A stretch of 9,489 nt of DNA from Sulfuricella sp. (GTDB taxonomy: Bacteria; Pseudomonadota; Gammaproteobacteria; Burkholderiales; Sulfuricellaceae): positions 1-9,489 of the forward strand of contig JAUYSN010000227.1 in NCBI GenBank assembly GCA_030696235.1, written 5' to 3'. Position 1 is the first letter of the stretch; every line of letters starts with the position of its first letter. The notes below the pieces were generated by a model. The model saw only the letters and a program-made list of their open reading frames with translations. It was not told the origin of the DNA and made no database searches. Of the stretch, positions 1-6,849 are shown piece by piece. Position numbers and translations under genes: made by a program.

Positions 1-2
1 GC

Positions 3-86
3 GATTCCTGCCGTTTACGCCGCCAGGGATTCGCCAGCGCCGGAATTGCCGACCCCACCCGCTACCGGCTTGAAACGAATAGCTGA
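3..86 (+). CDS. C-terminal tail of an unidentified protein (5' end outside window)
   Basis: One plus-strand frame is open from the left edge and closes at a TGA at 84-86. It gives 27 residues ending in DPTRYRLETNS. This reads more like a natural protein tail than the other two frames, which give Pro/Arg-rich or low-complexity text. It has no recognisable domain and I cannot name the family. It lies 88 bp upstream of the YeeE/YedE transporter in the same direction. It could be a regulator or partner of that gene, but nothing in the tail shows this. The frame could be open by chance, since only 84 bases are visible. Confidence 0.35.
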   Translation, partial: DSCRLRRQGFASAGIADPTRYRLETNS

Positions 87-89
87 ATT

Positions 90-105
90 TAGTCCGAACA
101 GACTA
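90..105. promoter_or_regulatory. Inverted repeat, possible operator upstream of the transporter gene
   Basis: TAGTC (90-94) and GACTA (101-105) form a perfect 5-bp dyad separated by six bases. It lies between the stop of the upstream gene and the TATAAT box of the transporter. Size and spacing fit a dimeric helix-turn-helix repressor of the TetR type, and the sequence resembles TAGACC/GGTCTA-type operators. It could also be a weak terminator for the upstream gene, but there is no T-tract. The assignment as an operator is inference. Confidence 0.35.
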
Positions 106-120
106 TGTATAAATATTGCA

Positions 121-148
121 TTTAACTATAGAATCAAACAAATATAAT
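121..148 (+). promoter_or_regulatory. Candidate promoter of the YeeE/YedE gene
   Basis: A perfect TATAAT lies at 143-148 in an AT-rich stretch, 26 bases before the start codon. The best-spaced -35 is TTTAAC at 121-126 (16-bp spacer), which matches consensus at only three of six positions. TTGCAT at 116-121 is better but is 21 bp away. A weak -35 with a perfect -10 and an upstream dyad fits an activated or repressed promoter, which is inference. Confidence 0.4.
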
Positions 149-174
149 AAACAACTCGATGGAAGGATAAACAG

Positions 175-1359
175 ATGGTCTTTGAAAGCTTTGCGCAAGC
201 TCAATCGTTTTTTCTTTGGGCCACCTTTGGCATCGCCCTGGTCATGGGGGCACTCGTCAACAAAACCAATTTCTGCACCATGGGCGCGGTTTCCGACTGG
301 GTCAACATGGAAGACACCGGCCGCCTGCGCGCCTGGCTGTTTGCGATTGCGGTGGCGATGCTGGGCGTGGCGATCCTCGAAGCCAGCGGCCTCGTCAAAC
401 TGGCCGCCACCTTCCCGCCCTACCGCGCGAACCAACTGGTCTGGGCCGAAAACCTGCTGGGCGGACTGATGTTCGGCATCGGCATGACGCTCGCCTCCGG
501 TTGCGGCAACAAAACCCTGATCCGCATCGGCGGCGGCAACCTCAAGTCCATCATGGTCCTGGCCATCATCGCGATCATCGCCTACTACATGGTCAATCCA
601 TTCCCGGGCTCGGACAAGACGCTGTTCACCGTGCTGTTCTACGACTGGATACGCCCGCTCGCCGTCACCCTGCAAACCAACCAGGATCTGGGCGCAATCG
701 TCGCCGGCAGCGGTAACGCTGCAACACCGCGGCTGGCGATCGGCGGCATACTTGCGCTGGCACTCATCGGCTTTGCATTCATGTCCGCCGATTTCCGCAG
801 CAACTTCGACAACATCCTTGGCGGCCTGGTGGTGGGTCTGGCCGTGCTGGCAGCCTGGTACATCACCAGCAACGTGCTGGTGAGCGCCGACGGACAGTCC
901 TTCTCTCTGCAGAATTTCGTCGCCGAGCAATGGGACATGTACGCCAAACCGGAAGAACTGAAACCCGCAGACAGCCGGCCGCTCTCGACCCAATCCTTTA
1001 CCTTCATCAACCCCATGGGCCAGACTTTCGGCTACGCGATGGCCGGCTTCAAGCTCACTGCGCTGACTTTCGGCGTCATGTCGGTTGCCGGCGTAATCCT
1101 CGGGTCCTTGCTGTGGTCCCTGGTAAGCAGAAGCTTCCGCATCGAGGGGTTCGCTTCGGCGAATGACTTTTTCAACCACCTCGTTGGCGCCATCCTGATG
1201 GGCTTCGGCGGCGTGTTGGCGATGGGTTGCACCATCGGCCAGGGGGTGACCGGCGTTTCCACTCTCGCGGTCGGCTCCATCATCACCCTGCTGGCCATCA
1301 TTGCAGGCAGCGCCTCCACAATGAAATATCAGTACTGGAGAATGATGCAGGAAGCCTGA
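175..1359 (+). CDS. YeeE/YedE family membrane transporter (putative sulfur-compound/thiosulfate uptake)
   Basis: A 394-residue polytopic inner-membrane protein of the YeeE/YedE (DUF395) family. The best-studied member, TsuA, imports thiosulfate through a chain of three essential cysteines. This protein shows the two family half-repeats. The first has NKTNFCTMG (Cys34) and SGCGNKTLIRIGGGN (Cys110). The second has MGCTIGQGVTGVSTL (Cys352). All three cysteine positions expected for relay of a sulfur substrate are present. Hydrophobic segments run through about residues 13-30, 52-75, 93-108, 125-140, 187-204, 212-230, 290-315, 335-352 and 362-380. A middle hydrophilic loop (about 233-285) makes it a long-type member. 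The start is supported by GGAAGGA at 161-167, 7 bases before ATG. A strong terminator follows, so it is probably the last or only gene of its transcript. The substrate is inferred from the family; thiosulfate, another sulfur species or selenium are possible. Confidence 0.85.
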   Translation: MVFESFAQAQSFFLWATFGIALVMGALVNKTNFCTMGAVSDWVNMEDTGRLRAWLFAIAVAMLGVAILEASGLVKLAATFPPYRANQLVWAENLLGGLMFGIGMTLASGCGNKTLIRIGGGNLKSIMVLAIIAIIAYYMVNPFPGSDKTLFTVLFYDWIRPLAVTLQTNQDLGAIVAGSGNAATPRLAIGGILALALIGFAFMSADFRSNFDNILGGLVVGLAVLAAWYITSNVLVSADGQSFSLQNFVAEQWDMYAKPEELKPADSRPLSTQSFTFINPMGQTFGYAMAGFKLTALTFGVMSVAGVILGSLLWSLVSRSFRIEGFASANDFFNHLVGAILMGFGGVLAMGCTIGQGVTGVSTLAVGSIITLLAIIAGSASTMKYQYWRMMQEA

Positions 1360-1382
1360 TTTAATCAAGAGATTAACATCAC

Positions 1383-1411
1383 GAGGCCCCGCTGGACGGG
1401 GCCTCTCTCTT
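1383..1411 (+). terminator. Rho-independent terminator after the YeeE/YedE gene
   Basis: A perfect 9-bp GC-rich stem, GAGGCCCCG (1383-1391) with CGGGGCCTC (1397-1405), closes a CTGGA loop. A pyrimidine run TCTCTT follows. It begins 23 bases after the transporter stop codon. Its tail overlaps the -35 box of the tRNA promoter, so the two units are packed with no spacer. Confidence 0.8.
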
Positions 1412-1438
1412 GACAGCAACCTCATGCCACGGCATAAT
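1410..1438 (+). promoter_or_regulatory. Sigma-70 promoter of tRNA-Lys
   Basis: A perfect TTGACA (1410-1415) is followed after exactly 17 bp by CATAAT (1433-1438), a five-of-six match to the -10 consensus. The predicted transcription start, near 1445, is only a few bases before the mature tRNA 5' end at 1452. This is the arrangement expected for a strong stable-RNA promoter with a short leader. Confidence 0.8.
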
Positions 1439-1451
1439 CGCTGTTTTTCGG

Positions 1452-1527
1452 GGGTCGTTAGCTCAGCCGGTAGAGCAGCGGACTTTTAATCCGTTGGTCG
1501 CCAGTTCGAATCTGGCACGGCCTACCA
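1452..1527 (+). tRNA. tRNA-Lys (anticodon TTT)
   Basis: This 76-base tRNA has an encoded CCA end (1525-1527). The D arm is GCTC/GAGC. The anticodon stem is GCGGA/TCCGT around loop CTTTTAA, with anticodon TTT at 1485-1487, which reads AAA/AAG lysine codons. The T arm GCCAG-TTCGAAT-CTGGC is perfect. The acceptor stem GGGTCGT/ACGGCCT contains two wobble pairs, including G1-U72 at the very end, where lysine tRNAs such as that of E. coli have G1-C72. Loop bases T8, A9 and the TTCGAAT motif are intact, so it should fold and function. It is a single-gene transcript with its own promoter and terminator. Confidence 0.95.
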
Positions 1528-1535
1528 AAAAATTC

Positions 1536-1570
1536 AAAGGGTTAGTCAGCAATGACTAGCCCTTTTCATT
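1536..1570 (+). terminator. Rho-independent terminator of tRNA-Lys
   Basis: A 13-bp stem runs from 1536-1548 to 1553-1565 with a single T-G wobble (1542/1559). It is closed by a GCAA tetraloop of the GNRA class and ends in CCCTTTTCATTT. It starts 9 bases after the CCA end of the tRNA. The A-rich left foot makes the hairpin partly bidirectional in form, but no minus-strand gene ends here. Confidence 0.85.
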
Positions 1571-1622
1571 TTAGAGCGCCCTGCGCTACATTTCATCTTC
1601 TCTCAAAACCGGGTAATTCGCC

Positions 1623-2009
1623 ATGAAATGGATCTTCAAGATTTTCTTCCGCAGCCTGAGAGTCGTCATCGGCCCTTTCATTCTGCTTTGGGAGATCGTG
1701 ACCACGCCGAAGGGCGTTGTTCGCCAACCCGAAGAGCAACGCCAAGTCGACCGGGAATGCCGGGGACTGATCCTCTATCAATTCAGGACTTGCCCATTTT
1801 GCGTCAAAGTCCGGAGAGAAATCCGCCGCCTGTCGCTTAACATCGAACTATGTGATGCGCAAATAGATCAGCAGAATCGCGCAGCGTTATTGCAGGGTGG
1901 TGGCCAGATCAAGGTGCCCTGCCTGAAAATCACGGATGAACAGGGCAATGGCCAGTGGATGTACGAATCCTCCGACATCATCCAATATCTGCATGAGCGC
2001 TTTGCCTAG
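1623..2009 (+). CDS. Membrane-anchored glutaredoxin-like protein
   Basis: This 128-residue protein joins an N-terminal hydrophobic segment (about residues 4-26, in a basic context: MKWIFKIFFRSLR...) to a glutaredoxin/GST-N type thioredoxin fold (about residues 47-128). The fold carries the dithiol active site CPFC (Cys57 and Cys60), the cis-proline stretch IKVPCL (Pro99), and the glutathione-side motif ESSDIIQYL near the C-terminus. All core features of a working dithiol glutaredoxin are present. Positive charge before the hydrophobic stretch and none of the usual signal-cleavage motif suggest a signal anchor; which side the domain faces is not certain. The likely role is reduction of disulfides or mixed glutathione disulfides near the membrane. 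There is no strong Shine-Dalgarno; only GGGTAA lies 6-12 bases upstream. The gene ends 7 bases from the end of the convergent response regulator gene, with no terminator between them. Extra Cys residues occur at 46, 77 and 100. Confidence 0.8.
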   Translation: MKWIFKIFFRSLRVVIGPFILLWEIVTTPKGVVRQPEEQRQVDRECRGLILYQFRTCPFCVKVRREIRRLSLNIELCDAQIDQQNRAALLQGGGQIKVPCLKITDEQGNGQWMYESSDIIQYLHERFA

Positions 2010-2016
2010 GAGTTTG

Positions 2017-4191
2017 TTAACCGACTTTGTGCTGAAACTTTGATGCAGTTTGGCCCGAATAAAATGCGGGTGGCGCCAACGGGCCGTTTCTCATCAACAG
2101 CCCGGTCATTTCATTGCCGGGCAGTGGTTTGCTGAACAGGAATCCCTGCGCTTCGTTGCAATTGAGAGAGTGCAGAAATTTGAGCTGATCGGGTTTCTCC
2201 ACACCTTCCGCGATCAGATTCATCTTGAGTCCTTGCGCCATTGCGCAAATCGCGGTCACGATCGAAACATTATTCGGGTCGCCGGGGAGTCCACGCACAA
2301 AAGACTGGTCGATCTTGATGGTGTCGATAGGGAATTTCTGGAGGTAGCTCAAGGACGAATAACCGGTGCCGAAGTCATCCAGCGCGATCTTTATTCCCAT
2401 GCTCGCCAGCATTTTAAGTTTTGCAATAATATGCTCGCCATCGTTCAGCAACGTGCTCTCAGTGACCTCCAGTTCAAGCATCGAGCCGTCCAGATGGTAT
2501 TCCTGCAATAACTGCGAGATGCCATCGCAGAATCCGTCCTGTTCAATCTGCCGGGAGGAGATATTCACGGCCATTCGCAGCGGCGGCAGACCGGCATTTT
2601 TCCACAGCATGACCTGTTTGCATGCGGACTTCAGTACAAATTCCCCGATGGAGAGAATCAGGCCGGTTTCTTCCGCCAGCGGAATAAATTCCAGCGGCGA
2701 CAGGCTGCCATGGAGAGGCGATGACCATCTCACCAAGGCCTCCATGCCGGAAATCCTGCCCGTGCTGACCCTGATCTGAGGCTGATAAAAAACCTGAAAC
2801 TCCTGTCTCTCGATTGCCTTCCGCATCTGCATTTCAATCGAGAGCTTCTCGGCAAACGATGCATTCATGCTGCCGGAGTAGAGCTGGTAACGGTTCCTGC
2901 CTTTCGCCTTGCTGTCATACATGGCGATGTCAGCGTTCTTGATGAGGGTGTCTATGGATTCCCCGTCCACAGGGTAAAGCGCGATCCCGATACTGATGGA
3001 TACGTAGAGTTCGTGCCCATCGATCTGGAATGGGGCGTCAAACGACTTGATTATTTTCTCCGCCGTTCGCATGGCATCTTCCCGATCGTCGATCTGGGGA
3101 AGAAGCAGCGTAAACTCGTCCCCACCCTGACGGGCCAGCGTGTCCCCCTCGCGCAAACAACCCTTGAGCCGCAATGCCACTTTTTTTAGCAGGCTGTCGC
3201 CTATTACATGGCCCAGCGTGTCGTTGACAACCTTGAAACGGTCCATATCCAGGAACATCACGGCCAGCATTTTCTGGTGACGTTTAGCCTGGGCAATCGC
3301 CAGATCCAGGTGGTCCTTGAACAATATCCGGTTGGCAAGCCCGGTGAGCAGATCATGATAGGCTTGGTAGCTGATAATCTGCTCAGCCTTCTTTCTTTCG
3401 GTGACATCCTTCGCCACACCATAGGTGCCCACATGCCTTGCGGGCTGATCTGTCCTGCTTTCCTCGTACATTCCGAAAGAGCTGAACTCCAGGGTAAGCA
3501 GTTTCGACTCGATGTTGTGGCGGACCCTGAGTTCCATATTGCTGGACGCACGATCGCCAACCCTCTTTTCGTTCAGGATGTAACGGGCAGACTCCAGATC
3601 TTCGAGATAGATGAGAGCGGAATAATGCTGACCGATCAGGCTCTCCTTGCGATAGCCCAGCAACGGTTCCACGCGGTCATTAAGAAATGTGAAGCGGCCA
3701 TTGGCATCCAGCGTATAGATGATGTCCGGTGAGCTGTTGACCATGTAACGGTGCCAGCGCTCCGACTCCCCCAGCTGGAGGTTCATGGCTTTGTTTTCTT
3801 TTTCCAGACGGCGCTTGACGAGGGCATTCTCGATCTTCAGAAGCAGCTCATCCGGCTCGTAGGGCTTTCTCAGGAAGTCGTAGGCCCCACGGCGCAGGAC
3901 GCTAATGGCGGAGTCTATGGAAACATCGCCACTGACGATGATGACGCAAGTATCGAGCCGCTGCTCGATAATGGAATCCATGACCTGATGTCCGTCCACA
4001 TCCGCCATGAAAAGATCCAGCAGGACGAGATCGAATTGCTGACTTTGCAGAAGCTCGATGGCCGCGCGCCCTCCATCCGCGGTGATGACCGCAAAACCAT
4101 GAAGACCAAGCAGGGAGCTCAGGCTGTTGCGCAGATGCAACTCATCATCTACAACCAATATCAATGGTTGTTCGGTCAATGCGACACTCAT
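2017..4191 (-). CDS. Response regulator with PAS, GGDEF and EAL domains (c-di-GMP turnover)
   Basis: A 724-residue cytoplasmic response regulator. REC (about 9-125) has acidic pair Asp15/Asp16, phospho-acceptor Asp59 (LVLLDL), Ser87 and Lys109 (RKP). A charged linker leads to PAS (about 143-265). GGDEF (about 275-440) has an intact GGDEF at 356-360 and the RxxD product-inhibition site (Arg347-Asp350) five residues before it. EAL (about 452-700) has EAL (484-486), Asn543, Glu575, the DDFGTG pair Asp605/Asp606, Lys626, Glu662 and Gln682, which are the usual metal-binding and catalytic positions. Both enzyme domains therefore look competent: cyclase from 2 GTP to c-di-GMP, and phosphodiesterase to pGpG. 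Which one dominates probably depends on phosphorylation and the PAS ligand. An upstream in-frame ATG at 4215 exists, but the start at 4191 has GAGGGAG 8 bases before it. It lies 83 bases downstream of the HDOD kinase gene, its likely phosphodonor. Confidence 0.93.
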   Translation of the reverse strand: MSVALTEQPLILVVDDELHLRNSLSSLLGLHGFAVITADGGRAAIELLQSQQFDLVLLDLFMADVDGHQVMDSIIEQRLDTCVIIVSGDVSIDSAISVLRRGAYDFLRKPYEPDELLLKIENALVKRRLEKENKAMNLQLGESERWHRYMVNSSPDIIYTLDANGRFTFLNDRVEPLLGYRKESLIGQHYSALIYLEDLESARYILNEKRVGDRASSNMELRVRHNIESKLLTLEFSSFGMYEESRTDQPARHVGTYGVAKDVTERKKAEQIISYQAYHDLLTGLANRILFKDHLDLAIAQAKRHQKMLAVMFLDMDRFKVVNDTLGHVIGDSLLKKVALRLKGCLREGDTLARQGGDEFTLLLPQIDDREDAMRTAEKIIKSFDAPFQIDGHELYVSISIGIALYPVDGESIDTLIKNADIAMYDSKAKGRNRYQLYSGSMNASFAEKLSIEMQMRKAIERQEFQVFYQPQIRVSTGRISGMEALVRWSSPLHGSLSPLEFIPLAEETGLILSIGEFVLKSACKQVMLWKNAGLPPLRMAVNISSRQIEQDGFCDGISQLLQEYHLDGSMLELEVTESTLLNDGEHIIAKLKMLASMGIKIALDDFGTGYSSLSYLQKFPIDTIKIDQSFVRGLPGDPNNVSIVTAICAMAQGLKMNLIAEGVEKPDQLKFLHSLNCNEAQGFLFSKPLPGNEMTGLLMRNGPLAPPAFYSGQTASKFQHKVG

Positions 4192-4199
4192 AGTTGATG

Positions 4200-4206
4200 C
4201 TCCCTC
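4200..4206 (-). promoter_or_regulatory. Ribosome binding site that decides the regulator start
   Basis: On the minus strand GAGGGAG sits 8 bases before the ATG at 4191. The longer alternative start (ATG at 4215) would place this motif inside the coding region and has no comparable motif of its own. The first eight residues of the longer form (MQNEGAST) also look unlike a REC-domain lead-in. Confidence 0.75.
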
Positions 4207-4274
4207 ATTTTGCATCCTCGCCAGCGCCAGATTCCGGATCTACTGCTATACGGTGCGAGCCGAAAGGCGACGAA

Positions 4275-6434
4275 TCACCGATCCATCAACGCCACTGTTG
4301 CCGTTACGGGTAAAAGTATCTGAAAAGCGGTACCCGATATTTCATTGCTCTGACAGAAAATCCTGCCTTTCAATTCGTCTACCAGGTTTTTCACGATCGA
4401 GAGGCCCAGGCCGGCGTGTCCTTTCCCCTTGGTGCTGATGACCGGCTTGAACAGATTCGCCATGATGTGTCTGGGGATTCCGGGGCCATTGTCCACGAGC
4501 GAAATCTCGATGTATTCGTTGCCGTCGCGGATGATTTTCCCACGCGTGGAAATCAGCAGCAGACCCCCTTCCTGCATGGCCTCCGCCGCATTCTTCATCA
4601 GGTTGGTCAGCACCTGCTTCAGCTTGTCCCTGTCGGCCACGATGTTTGGCAGCGACGGGTCAAGCTGGGTTTGCACGGCTATTTGATGTTGCATAAACAG
4701 GGATTCAAGAAAGATCTTGTACAGGTCCTGAATCACGCCATTGACGTTCAATTCCTCCAGCGGGTTGGCATAGGCTTCGGCCGCCTCGGATACCTGCCGG
4801 ATGATCCTGGTGACGCGATCTATTTCTTCCTTGATGATCGCCAAGTCTCCTTGAGCCGGGTCTTCCTGCGGCAGCTTCACACCCAACAGCTTGATGTAGT
4901 TTTTTATGATGCTGAGCGGATTGTTGGCTTCGTGCACAGTCTGCCTGGCCCTGGCTCGCGAGACGGACATCGCCTCGAACTCGATGCGCTGCACCTGCTC
5001 GTTGGCCACATACCATGCGGCCAAGGTCTGAGCGGCTTGCTGGGAGAACATCGAAATCAGCTTGCGCTGCTTCTCCACCTGCGGCAACTGGACCCTGGCA
5101 AGCCCGAACAGCATGGCGCCGACAACAGTATCCTGGGCAACCAGGGGCTGACAGTAAAACCCTTCTGCCTGCATCAACCGGGCAATCTGGTCGTCCAACA
5201 CGGTCACGGCCCCATTTTCCCCGGGAGCGAATGAACTGCCGGCTGACCGGGCGAGTAGCACATCGGTGACGATGCTGTTTCCCCTCTTCGCAGGGATAGC
5301 CATTTCATTGACCAGCTCTTGCTGCCAGGCCAGACTCTTCCCATGAAGAGTGCCTGACTCCCGGTCGCGGAGGAAAAAAATACTATTTTGCAAGCCGAAC
5401 AGGATATGCAGCGAGCGCTGAATGGCCAACAGGATGCCATCCAGCGAGGGTGGAGCGGCGGTAACGCCCAGCGCAATACCATCAACCAGGGCAATGTCCC
5501 GCACCTCCAGGGCAAGCTGCATTCTTTTCTGGCGGAACTTGTCCCGATCCGGCTTTTCGGGCGTGGCGCCCTCTTGCGTAGGACCTGTGCCCGCGTCGAT
5601 CTCGATCTCAAGAGACTGTGCAATCTCGGTGACCAGCTCCCTGGCCATGGCCATCATCCGCCGGGAGTCTTCCAGTGTGATCCCCAACAACGCAGACCCG
5701 TCCGCCAGCCTCTCCTCGTCATCGGGATTGGCCAGGCTCAAGCTGTTGGCTACATGCGCAATCCTGATCAACGGGTGTGCATCGGCGACCCTTGCCGCCG
5801 ACTCGTGGTGATAGAGCACCGCGTCCGCCATGAATGAATTCAGATGCCAGTTGCCTGCCAGCCAGGATCCCACTTCGCAGTGATTGCTTCCGATTTCTTC
5901 CGTTTCCCGCTGCATGAGCTGGAGATCATCAACGGCATCGGCAGCGAGCGCGGCATACTGTTTGGGAAAATTGCTCCACAACACCAGCTGACCCACGTCG
6001 AGCAGAAGCCCGGTGAGATACGCCTCCTCCGGATGGGGATAGGCGGTTTCCTGGGCGATGAGTTTGGCCAGGGTGGCGGAAGTCAGTGACCGGCCCCAAA
6101 AGGACTTCAGGTCGAATTCCGGACTGCTGCTGATATTGCTGAAGACCTGATAAACCGAAGAGCTGATGGCAATAGTCCTGACCATATCAAGGCCAAGCAT
6201 GACCAGCTTTTGTTCGAATGTCGTTATATCGTTTGGTTTGCCGAACAGGGCGGAGCTGCTCGCGCCAATGACCTTGGAACTGAGCGCGGTATCCTTGTTG
6301 ATGATTTCCGCAATTTCCCTAAGCGATGCCTCGTTGCGATTGCACGCGTCCAGCACCCGCAATAGCACGTGCGGCAAGGAAGGGAGATTCGAAGTCTCCA
6401 GACTCTGGATCAATTGTGAGTCGACAGGTGCCAT
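4275..6434 (-). CDS. HDOD-GAF sensor histidine kinase
   Basis: A 719-residue soluble kinase with no membrane segment. It begins with an HDOD domain (about residues 10-215; SLPHVLLRVLDACN at the start, INKDTALSSKVIGASSSALFG, LLLDVGQLVLW), a catalytically silent relative of HD phosphohydrolases. A linker and a GAF-like region follow (about 305-475; LHILFGLQNSIFFLRDRESG). HisKA has phospho-acceptor His501 in VHEANNPLSIIKNYIKLL. The ATPase domain has N-box NLMKNAAEAM (Asn615), DNGPGIP (Asp648), and a glycine-rich loop GKGHAGLGLSIVKNL (about 670-684). All catalytic boxes are intact, so it should autophosphorylate and pass phosphate to the regulator encoded just downstream. It has no receiver domain of its own. 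The ATG at 6434 has no clear Shine-Dalgarno; the upstream 100 bases are AT-rich, which may help initiation. The signal sensed is unknown. Confidence 0.92.
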   Translation of the reverse strand: MAPVDSQLIQSLETSNLPSLPHVLLRVLDACNRNEASLREIAEIINKDTALSSKVIGASSSALFGKPNDITTFEQKLVMLGLDMVRTIAISSSVYQVFSNISSSPEFDLKSFWGRSLTSATLAKLIAQETAYPHPEEAYLTGLLLDVGQLVLWSNFPKQYAALAADAVDDLQLMQRETEEIGSNHCEVGSWLAGNWHLNSFMADAVLYHHESAARVADAHPLIRIAHVANSLSLANPDDEERLADGSALLGITLEDSRRMMAMARELVTEIAQSLEIEIDAGTGPTQEGATPEKPDRDKFRQKRMQLALEVRDIALVDGIALGVTAAPPSLDGILLAIQRSLHILFGLQNSIFFLRDRESGTLHGKSLAWQQELVNEMAIPAKRGNSIVTDVLLARSAGSSFAPGENGAVTVLDDQIARLMQAEGFYCQPLVAQDTVVGAMLFGLARVQLPQVEKQRKLISMFSQQAAQTLAAWYVANEQVQRIEFEAMSVSRARARQTVHEANNPLSIIKNYIKLLGVKLPQEDPAQGDLAIIKEEIDRVTRIIRQVSEAAEAYANPLEELNVNGVIQDLYKIFLESLFMQHQIAVQTQLDPSLPNIVADRDKLKQVLTNLMKNAAEAMQEGGLLLISTRGKIIRDGNEYIEISLVDNGPGIPRHIMANLFKPVISTKGKGHAGLGLSIVKNLVDELKGRIFCQSNEISGTAFQILLPVTATVALMDR

Positions 6435-6534
6435 ATGTATTATTTATAAACAATACACTAAGAAGTTTAGCTAAGTTTATACTACATGTCTTTAACCTAG
6501 CGCCATAACTTTGTTGTATTTTTTAAAAATATAG
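6435..6534. other. AT-rich intergenic region upstream of the kinase gene
   Basis: These 100 bases are far more AT-rich than the surrounding coding DNA and presumably carry the promoter of the kinase-regulator operon. On the minus strand there are TATAAA-like boxes, but I find none with a convincing -35 at 16-18 bp. A TTAGCTAA palindrome lies near 6467-6474. It also sits directly before the HD-GYP fragment on the other strand, with no Shine-Dalgarno for that fragment. Confidence 0.45.
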
Positions 6535-6849
6535 ATGAAGGTGTTCCAAAAAACCGACAGTTACTACGCACAGAATGACTACCTGAAAGACCTGGCCGAC
6601 CCGGCACAACTGGAAGTCGCGGCCTACATGCACGACGTCGGGATGATGTTCCTGCCCGAAGGGATGTGGCTGAACAAACTGGGGCGGCTCAATGAGGATG
6701 ACAAGAAAGCCCTGCGCGCGCACCCCGGTTACGGAGCCGGCCTGCGGGAACGGATGGAAGGCTGGGGACCCGCCGCGGAAATGGTGGCACAGCACCATGA
6801 ACCTATAATCCGCAGATGGCGCAGATTCACACAGATAAAACCCCGCTGA
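6535..6849 (+). pseudogene. HD-GYP-like domain fragment, truncated at both ends
   Basis: The 104-residue frame begins at a domain-internal position and matches the first half of an HD-GYP-type phosphohydrolase domain. It contains YMHDVGMMFLPE (His33-Asp34), RAHPGYGAG (His63) and MVAQHHE (His87-His88). Family members continue after HHE with a GxGYP stretch and the rest of the helical bundle. Here family resemblance stops at Glu89 (6801), and the remaining 15 codons (IIRRWRRFTQIKPR) are read through an arm of a CAGAT repeat to a chance TGA. The N-terminal regulatory part is also missing: the frame opens right after a TAG and has no Shine-Dalgarno. Loss of the GYP half makes c-di-GMP hydrolysis unlikely. 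It is probably a remnant of a gene once linked to the neighbouring c-di-GMP operon. A short expressed peptide cannot be excluded. Confidence 0.7.

Noticed and set aside
103..1425. A 440-codon open frame on the minus strand across the transporter gene
   Set aside because: It is fully antisense to a clear YeeE/YedE gene, its translation is rich in His, Gln, Gly and Ala without any domain, and it runs through the terminator. It is a by-product of GC-rich codon use.
4192..4274. Separate promoter or terminator between the kinase and regulator genes
   Set aside because: The 83-base gap shows no hairpin with a T-tract and no convincing -35/-10 pair, so a single operon is the simpler reading.
4416..5234. 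A 272-codon plus-strand frame opposite the histidine kinase
   Set aside because: It is a shadow of the kinase ATPase and HisKA region, with no family signature and no ribosome binding site.
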